Shown one piece after another: positions 4,823-9,027 of a stretch of 9,027 bases of DNA. Position 1 is the stretch's first letter, and each line of letters starts with the position of its first letter. The position numbers and the translations under genes are program-made. Below the pieces are notes generated by a model. It had not been told where the DNA came from. It was given only the letters and a program-made list of their open reading frames with translations, and made no database searches. The stretch is from an uncultured Clostridia bacterium (GTDB taxonomy: Bacteria > Bacillota > Clostridia > Christensenellales > Borkfalkiaceae): positions 1 to 9,027 of the forward strand of contig CAKQSI010000058.1 in assembly GCA_934272745.1 (NCBI GenBank), given 5' to 3'.

Positions 4823-5821
4823 TTACTCTTCTTTACCTTCCGTTTTTACCGCAGTATCTGTACTCTCCGCAGTTTCTTCCTCGGCAGGCGCAAACCTCTC
4901 CGCCGCGCCCGCGAGTTTCGTTCCCTCGGCAACATTGTCGACCGACCTCGCCGCTTCCGCAGCGGCATTCCCCGCCCCACCTTCCTCGGCGTTTCCCGCA
5001 CCCGCGTCGTCCGCGGCGTCTTCCTCGCTTAGATATGTCAATTTCTTTTTATAATACTTCTCGTACTGCGCGCGGTAGGCGGCTTCCGTCCGCAGCCGCA
5101 GATCTTCCGCCCGTTCCCGCACGGGGAGATCGGGATTGCCGTACAGCGGCGGCAGCACCTGCACGGTCACCGCGGGCGTTACCCCCACGGCGCGGCGCAC
5201 GCGGCTTTTCCGGAACTGGATAAACATCGGCACGACCGGCACGTTGTTTTTGACCGCAAAGCGGAAGGCGCCGATCTTCATCGGGCGGGGTTTTTCGTAG
5301 TCCACCCACATCGCCTGTTCGGGATTGAAATGCACGAATTTCCCCTTTTTCAGTAGTTCGGAAATGGCGGCGTCCAGATTTTTATACGCTTCAAACGTGC
5401 CGTTCAGCGGCAGAAAACCGCCCAGCCGCAGGATCTTTCCGCCCACGCCCCGCTTGCTGTTGTGCGAAGCGCCCGTCAGATACACCCGTCCGAACCCGAA
5501 CGTTTCCTTGACGATCAGCGTGTCGAGGTAGGAAACGTGGTTGGAAACGGTGATCGCCCCTTTGACTTTACGCAAGTTTTTGCGACCTTTGACGATCAGC
5601 CGAAAACACAAAAAATCCGCCACGGGACCCAGCGTCCAGAGAACCGCGCGCACGACCCCCGTTAAAAACCCGTTCACCGCGCCTTTTTGCAAGAAAACGT
5701 AATTTTTGTCCACGGGGACGACGTCTTCGGTGTTGAACGGCGTGGAATATTCGTCGAACTTCCCCTCCCGTTCCAGTCGATTGAGTTTTTCGACGTAATT
5801 CCGCCGTTTTTTCCTGAGCAA
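4823..5821 (-). CDS. PlsC-like lysophospholipid/1-acylglycerol-phosphate acyltransferase
   Basis: Probably transfers an acyl chain to a lysophospholipid or lysophosphatidate at the cytoplasmic membrane face. The key motif NHVSYLD (N94-H95 to D100) is the HX4D catalytic motif of the PlsC/LPLAT superfamily. Block II is around GGFLPLNGTFEAYKN (134-148). Block III reads FNPEQAMW (165-172) where the family usually has FPEGTRS, so P167 and E168 are kept but the Gly-Thr-Arg part is not. Block IV is VPVVPMF (194-200). A hydrophobic stretch at about 52-75 could associate with membrane. Residues about 265-332 are an acidic Ala/Glu/Gly-rich low-complexity tail absent from typical PlsC (about 240 residues). 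The start is TTG at 5819-5821, supported by GGAGG 8 nt upstream; no better ATG exists nearby. It follows the glycosyltransferase by 235 nt on the same strand. The exact acyl acceptor is unknown. Confidence 0.88.
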   Translation of the reverse strand: MLRKKRRNYVEKLNRLEREGKFDEYSTPFNTEDVVPVDKNYVFLQKGAVNGFLTGVVRAVLWTLGPVADFLCFRLIVKGRKNLRKVKGAITVSNHVSYLDTLIVKETFGFGRVYLTGASHNSKRGVGGKILRLGGFLPLNGTFEAYKNLDAAISELLKKGKFVHFNPEQAMWVDYEKPRPMKIGAFRFAVKNNVPVVPMFIQFRKSRVRRAVGVTPAVTVQVLPPLYGNPDLPVRERAEDLRLRTEAAYRAQYEKYYKKKLTYLSEEDAADDAGAGNAEEGGAGNAAAEAARSVDNVAEGTKLAGAAERFAPAEEETAESTDTAVKTEGKEE

Positions 5822-5825
5822 TGAT

Positions 5826-5834
5826 CCTTCCTCC
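5826..5834 (-). promoter_or_regulatory. Ribosome binding site supporting the TTG start of the acyltransferase
   Basis: On the minus strand GGAGGAAGG ends 4 nt before the TTG, and its GGAGG core (5830-5834) lies 8 nt from it. This is a strong site at good spacing and makes the rare TTG start credible. Confidence 0.75.
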
Positions 5835-5870
5835 GATCGGTCTTTTGAACGATTTGTATCGATTTTCGCT

Positions 5871-5883
5871 GGTACGTCCCCCG
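5871..5883. repeat. Short palindromic repeat, copy B (core GGTACGTCCCCC)
   Basis: GGTACGTCCCCCG is identical over 13 bp to part of copy A at 1529-1541. Here the left half of the palindrome is missing (CGCT in place of the G run), so this is a half element. It lies in the acyltransferase leader, between the two lipid genes. Confidence 0.5.
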
Positions 5884-6000
5884 TTTTTTGAGAACCGGAA
5901 GGACTTTCCCGCCTGAAACAGAATTTCCGCTTTTTGCTTCCATCATTTAACGGAAACTTCTAATCTCCCGGCGCCTGCTGTTTCCCGGCACCTTTCCGCC

Positions 6001-6060
6001 TTCCGGCGCGCTTATCGGCACCTTGTTATCTTTCGGCGCGCGCTTATCGGCGCCCGTTAT
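6001..6060. repeat. Two imperfect 30-bp repeats at the end of the glycosyltransferase gene
   Basis: 6001-6030 and 6031-6060 share TTCGGCGCG-type starts, then CTTATCGGC and GTTAT, with a 2-base indel. Two shorter relatives (CCCGGCGCC, CCCGGCACC) lie just before, at 5967-5993. The second unit contains the glycosyltransferase stop codon (6057-6059), so the array starts at the gene end. Confidence 0.65.
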
Positions 6061-7406
6061 TTCGCGTTCTCCTTTTCTTCCGGCGCAGCCGCCGCGCTCT
6101 TTTTGCGGTTTTCGTAAGCGTTCAGGATAATTTCGCCGATCTCGTCCGCGCCGTTTTTCTTGCGGTCGATATTTTTCGCGATGCGCTTTCTGCAATCTTC
6201 CAGTTCGTCCGGAGAATCCATCAGCCGCTCGATCTCGCCTTTCACGCTCTTTTTATCAAAGGCACCCCAGCCGAGGTTCATACCCTCCACAAACACCTTG
6301 TACGTCGCCTTTTCGATGGGGTGCGGAAAATAGTCGATCAGCACCGGCGTCCCCATATACAGCGCGTCAAGCACCGCGTTCGGTCCGCCTTTGGTCACGA
6401 ACAAGTCGGAAGCGGCGTACAGTTCGTACGCTTCCGGCGTAAAGCCGAATACCCGCAATTTTACGTTTTCCGGCAGTCGTTTTTCCATAGCGCAAAGGCT
6501 GCGGTACACTTTTTCGTTCTTTCCCGCAAGGAAAAGCACGGTCACCCGCTTTTCGGTTTTCTTCATAAAATACTCGGCAAACCGCTTGCCCTTGCCGTCC
6601 GCGTACGCGCCGTCGGCAAACATCACGACGAAAGCGTTTTTGTCGATGCCGTACTTTTCGCGATAGGAATTCTTATCCCCCTCGGCGTTCACCACGCACG
6701 AACGCGCGGTAAAAAACACCTGCTTCACCGCGTTTTCGTTGAAATGGCGGCTGTAGACCGCTTCTTTTGCGGCGTAGGCGTTATTCGTGATGAACAGATC
6801 GCTGCGATTGTCCCACCACACGTGCACGTTGTTGTCCGGATTATAAGTCACGATGATGGCGTCCGGATTACACCGCCGTTTGTATTCGATCGCCGCGAAC
6901 GAAACGAAGTAGTGCGTGCTTAAAATGATGTCCGGGCGGTAGGTTTCAAACGCGCGCACGGTGGCGTCGGTCGCCCGGCGGAACAACGTATGGTGCAGAA
7001 AGCGCATCATGGGCTGTTTGCCGATTTCCATCACCGAAAATATCGTGGGACCGAATATCGGCACTTTGTTGGTCAGTTTGGTCTGCGCGGTCAGAAATTT
7101 TTCAAACCAGATCTGTTCTTTACTGTTGGTGTCGCGCATAATTTCGGTTTCCACGATCTCGAACCTGTCCGAATAGTCGCGCTTTAAGGCGTCCGCCACC
7201 GCGCGCATGGACATGATGTGCCCCATGCCCGACTCAATATAGGTGACAAGCAGGCGCGGCTTTTTGGGGGACGTACCCCCCGTTTCGGGAACGGAAACTC
7301 TGCTTTCGGGAACGAAATCCCTGTTTTCCGAAATAAAAGCCCCGCTCTTATCCTCGGGCGCTTTTGCGCCTTGCGTTTTTTCAGTCGTATTATCCTTTTC
7401 CTGCAT
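6057..7406 (-). CDS. MGDG-synthase/UgtP-type glycosyltransferase, probably diacylglycerol glycosyltransferase
   Basis: A 449-residue GT-B fold glycosyltransferase of the monogalactosyldiacylglycerol synthase/UgtP/MurG group, likely adding sugar from a UDP-sugar to a membrane lipid at the cytoplasmic face. The N-domain opens with LLVTYIESGMGH (52-63; the G-x-G-H loop is a family mark), then PDIILSTHYF (158-167) and HVWW (195-198). The C-domain has VMFADG (261-266), VLFLAGKN (290-297), VFGF (319-322) and the donor site TKGGPNAVLDAL (338-349). Canonical members read TKPGG..T..EA, so this one has Asp for the usual Glu and a shifted Gly-Gly; PHPIEKAT (361-368) replaces the usual PGQE..N. Residues 1-50 are a charged linker with 7-residue repeats. 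The ATG at 7404-7406 is chosen because GGAG is 5 nt upstream and the likely promoter (7507-7536) lies downstream of the longer frame's GTG at 7568. The acyltransferase follows. The sugar and acceptor are inferred, not shown. Confidence 0.87.
   Translation of the reverse strand: MQEKDNTTEKTQGAKAPEDKSGAFISENRDFVPESRVSVPETGGTSPKKPRLLVTYIESGMGHIMSMRAVADALKRDYSDRFEIVETEIMRDTNSKEQIWFEKFLTAQTKLTNKVPIFGPTIFSVMEIGKQPMMRFLHHTLFRRATDATVRAFETYRPDIILSTHYFVSFAAIEYKRRCNPDAIIVTYNPDNNVHVWWDNRSDLFITNNAYAAKEAVYSRHFNENAVKQVFFTARSCVVNAEGDKNSYREKYGIDKNAFVVMFADGAYADGKGKRFAEYFMKKTEKRVTVLFLAGKNEKVYRSLCAMEKRLPENVKLRVFGFTPEAYELYAASDLFVTKGGPNAVLDALYMGTPVLIDYFPHPIEKATYKVFVEGMNLGWGAFDKKSVKGEIERLMDSPDELEDCRKRIAKNIDRKKNGADEIGEIILNAYENRKKSAAAAPEEKENAK
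7266..7280 (-). repeat. Short palindromic repeat, copy C, inside the glycosyltransferase gene
   Basis: GGGGG-ACGTA-CCCCC is the reverse complement of the copy A palindrome at 1526-1540. The flanks also match copy A: CCCGAAAC on one side and CAAAAAG on the other, on the minus strand. It encodes about residues 42-48 (TGGTSPK) of the glycosyltransferase, in the linker just before the catalytic domain, without breaking the frame. Confidence 0.7.
7281..7343 (-). repeat. Three in-frame 21-bp tandem repeats in the glycosyltransferase N-terminus
   Basis: Units at 7281-7301, 7302-7322 and 7323-7343 share the pattern (G/C)(T/C)TTTCGGGAACGAAA on the plus strand, with the third the most diverged. On the minus strand each encodes seven residues ending or centred on (S/P)E: FISENRD, FVPESRV and SVPETGG. 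The period keeps the reading frame, and the peptide lies in a linker where length changes should be tolerated. Confidence 0.75.
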
Positions 7407-7506
7407 AATTTCTCCGATGATTGCCGAAGAAATAAAATTCTCCCGGCAGTCCGTTTCGGCGCCGCCGGCAAATAGCGCGGCAAACGGAAAGCGCCCGTTT
7501 TTCTTT

Positions 7507-7536
7507 ACTATACCACACCGCGGCAAGGTTTTGCAA
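7507..7536 (-). promoter_or_regulatory. Likely promoter of the glycosyltransferase gene
   Basis: On the minus strand TTGCAA (7531-7536), an 18-bp spacer and TATAGT (7507-7512) form a near-consensus promoter. TGG directly before the -10 gives an extended TGn. Transcription would start near 7500, a leader of about 94 nt before the ATG at 7406. Confidence 0.7.
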
Positions 7537-7854
7537 CTTTTTATGAAAAACGCATTCTGTCTGCCCACAGATTTTTCCCGAAACGGGGAAAAACATTCTT
7601 CGTTTTAAGGCGGAAAAGCAAAGCAAGGTCAAGAATTACGATCCGTCCCGGAACACGAAGCGCCGCTGCCGCAAGCGGCAAAACAATACAACGGTACCTC
7701 CTCGAAAGCGCCGGAACACAGGCGCGGGAAATCGGCTGAACAAGCAAAAGGCAGCACAACCGCCGCCGCGGCTGTCGACGGGAAAAAAAGCGGGCGTTCC
7801 GCCGCCCCGCGCCAAAAAAATTGTGCCGAAGAAAAAAGAATTTTTCCTTTTTTG
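7537..7854. other. Divergent intergenic region, no gene seen
   Basis: This is the stretch between the back-to-back promoters of the glycosyltransferase and the SGNH hydrolase. It is A-rich on the plus strand with GC-rich islands. A short inverted repeat, GCCGCT-GCCGCA-AGCGGC, lies near 7662-7679, and AAAA follows it on the plus strand, so it is not a plus-strand terminator. Frames through it give Arg-rich, unstructured translations and have no RBS, so no gene is called. Confidence 0.55.
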
Positions 7855-7882
7855 TTGCAGAGTAAAAAATTTTCAGTATAAT
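7855..7882 (+). promoter_or_regulatory. Likely promoter of the SGNH hydrolase gene
   Basis: TTGCAG (7855-7860), a 16-bp A/T-rich spacer and a perfect TATAAT (7877-7882). Transcription would start near 7889, giving a leader of about 77 nt. That leader holds a small hairpin, CGGAA-N7-TTCCG, immediately after the start. Confidence 0.75.
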
Positions 7883-7965
7883 GGTAAACGGAACGAAATA
7901 TTCCGCTTTTTCTGCCGGACAAACCACACGGCGGCACAAAAAGAACAGATGATAAGGAGATCAGT

Positions 7966-8616
7966 ATGGAACTGAAAGACAAAAAAGTCGCCTTCCTTGG
8001 CGACAGCATTACGGAAGGTTACGGCACCAGCGCGCCGCAATTCCGCTACACGGACGTCTTTGCCCGCCTTTCGGGCGCAGACGTCACCACCAACGGCATC
8101 GGCGGAACGCGCTACGCCGTCAAGAAAAAACCCTCGCCCGATCCGCACCATGACCTTGATTTCGTGCTTCGCGTAGACGAACTGCCCAAAAACGCCGAGA
8201 TCGTGGGGGTGTTCGGCGGAACCAACGACTTCGGGCACGGCGACGCGCCGCTCGGCAAGTTTGAAGACCGCACGCAGGACACCTTTTACGGCGCTTGTCA
8301 CGTTTTGTACCGCGCTTTGATCGAGCGCTTTCCTGACGCTTTTATTTTTATTATGACGCCGCTGCACCGCCTGAGCGAGGACGCGACGGTCAACGAGATC
8401 GGGCTTCCCTGCCACCCGATGAAAGACTTCGTGCAGGCAGAACGCGAAGTTGCGGAGTACTACTCCCTGCCCGTTCTGGATCTTTACAAGGAAAGCGGCT
8501 TGCAGCCTGCCGTCCCCGCGATCCGGGAACTTTACCTGCCCGACGGTTTGCACCCCAACGACCGCGGCGCGGAATTGTTAGCCCAAAAGATTCTGGCGTT
8601 TTTAAGAAACCGCTGA
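7966..8616 (+). CDS. SGNH/GDSL-family hydrolase (esterase or lipase-like)
   Basis: A 216-residue single-domain hydrolase, the usual size of this family. Block I is VAFLGDSITEGYG, with nucleophile S14. Block II is NGIGGT (43-48), where the glycine helps form the oxyanion hole. Block III is GGTND (84-88), with N87. Block V is LPDGLHPND (191-199), with D193 and H196 completing the Ser-Asp-His triad. All key residues are present, so it should be active. No signal peptide is seen, so it is probably cytoplasmic. The ATG has AAGGAG 7 nt upstream. It is monocistronic: its own promoter lies upstream and a strong terminator 56 nt after the stop. The substrate is open; family members cleave acyl or acetyl esters of lipids, sugars and cell-wall polymers. 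Its position opposite the lipid genes is suggestive only. Confidence 0.93.
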   Translation: MELKDKKVAFLGDSITEGYGTSAPQFRYTDVFARLSGADVTTNGIGGTRYAVKKKPSPDPHHDLDFVLRVDELPKNAEIVGVFGGTNDFGHGDAPLGKFEDRTQDTFYGACHVLYRALIERFPDAFIFIMTPLHRLSEDATVNEIGLPCHPMKDFVQAEREVAEYYSLPVLDLYKESGLQPAVPAIRELYLPDGLHPNDRGAELLAQKILAFLRNR

Positions 8617-8671
8617 CGCGGCACGGGCGCGAAATTGCAACTGAAAATACGGATAGAAAACGATAAAAAGC

Positions 8672-8722
8672 GGCGGCGCCCGCGGGGACTACTTCCCTGC
8701 GGGCGCCGCCTTATTTCTTTTC
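8672..8722 (+). terminator. Strong rho-independent terminator after the SGNH hydrolase
   Basis: A perfect 12-bp GC-rich stem (8672-8683 with 8699-8710) extends inward by about five more pairs, including one G-T. On the plus strand TTATTTCTTTTC follows. A short A-run before the stem (GATAAAAAG) gives a weaker T-tract on the other strand. Confidence 0.9.
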
Positions 8723-8730
8723 TCTCTTCT

Positions 8731-8895
8731 TTTACCGCGACTGTGTTTTTTCACGGCAATTCTTTTTCTTTACCGTGGCAATCCTTCTTTATCGCGACTG
8801 CCGGTGCAAGTTTGCTTTACCGCGCCAGCCCTTCTTTTGCCGCGAACGCGGACGCAATTTCACCTTGCCGGATCCTCTTTACCACAACCTTGTGG
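8731..8895. repeat. Degenerate tandem array with 19-bp period
   Basis: Units resembling ACCGCGACTG followed by a pyrimidine run such as TTCTTT begin at 8734, 8753, 8772 and 8791, exactly 19 bp apart. Less regular copies begin near 8819, 8839, 8862 and 8881 (spacings 28, 20, 23 and 19). A further match to CCGCGACTT lies near 8932. Similarity between units is modest, roughly half to three quarters by eye. The period is not a multiple of three, so it is not a protein repeat. Confidence 0.5.
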
Positions 8896-9027
8896 CACAA
8901 GACCGACTTGCCGCCGCTATTCTTCCTTTTTCCGCGACTTTTGCGCTTTGCTTTAGGGATTCCATTCGTCATCACTAATTACCGAAAAGGCGTCTTTTTC
9001 GCCATTTTCCGCGACCGTTCGGGCGCA
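8896..9027. other. Intergenic right edge, nothing recognised
   Basis: There is no credible coding frame, promoter or terminator. It holds scattered TTTTCCGCGAC-like words (near 8928 and 9004) that look like stray copies of the preceding repeat. The window ends before the next gene. Confidence 0.5.

Noticed and set aside
4597..5223. 208-codon plus-strand frame
   Set aside because: It overlaps the antisense of the PlsC-like gene and the hairpin cluster, and is Arg/Pro/Ser-rich with no motif.
7407..7568. N-terminal extension of the glycosyltransferase to a GTG at 7568
   Set aside because: The likely promoter (-10 at 7507-7512) lies inside the extension, and a good RBS stands before the ATG at 7406.
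7541..8009. Two overlapping minus-strand frames between the divergent promoters
   Set aside because: They are Arg- and aromatic-rich without domains and cross the SGNH promoter and RBS; no RBS of their own.
7873..8553. 226-codon minus-strand frame
   Set aside because: It is antisense to the intact SGNH hydrolase.

Overview
The window looks like chromosomal DNA of a moderately GC-rich bacterium, most likely an uncultured member of the Clostridia (Bacillota). This is inferred from strong GGAGG-type ribosome binding sites, near-consensus sigma-A promoters, an archaeal-type aspartyl-tRNA synthetase of the kind found in Clostridia, an XRE-cupin regulator and an MGDG-synthase-type glycosyltransferase. 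The taxonomic call is not proven by any single feature.

Six protein genes are supported. Five are on the minus strand. In their direction of transcription (right to left) they are: a diacylglycerol-type glycosyltransferase (6057-7406), a PlsC-like acyltransferase (4823-5821), aspS (2922-4211), a sugar-phosphate isomerase/epimerase-type TIM barrel (1821-2708) and an XRE-cupin transcription regulator (235-768). The only convincing plus-strand gene is a small SGNH/GDSL hydrolase (7966-8616), which diverges from the glycosyltransferase. The glycosyltransferase and acyltransferase probably work together in membrane (glyco)lipid synthesis. aspS is separated from them by a strong terminator and has its own likely promoter. 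The regulator has a consensus promoter and an apparent self-operator made of three alternating half-sites.

Roughly a third of the window is not protein coding and is rich in repeats. The left edge is a 56-57 bp tandem array that runs into the regulator's stop codon. The 868-1820 interval has no convincing gene but holds a strong minus-strand terminator and several short repeats. The interval after the acyltransferase (4571-4790) carries direct repeats and three perfect hairpins placed back to back. The right edge has a degenerate array with a 19-bp period. A short palindromic motif with core GGTACGTCCCCC occurs three times, once inside the glycosyltransferase coding region next to an in-frame 21-bp tandem repeat.

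I see no CRISPR array, transposase, phage gene, tRNA, rRNA or recognisable defence system. The most unusual material is the repeat and hairpin content between otherwise ordinary housekeeping genes. Start sites for the regulator, acyltransferase and glycosyltransferase were chosen from ribosome binding sites and promoter positions rather than by taking the longest reading frame.
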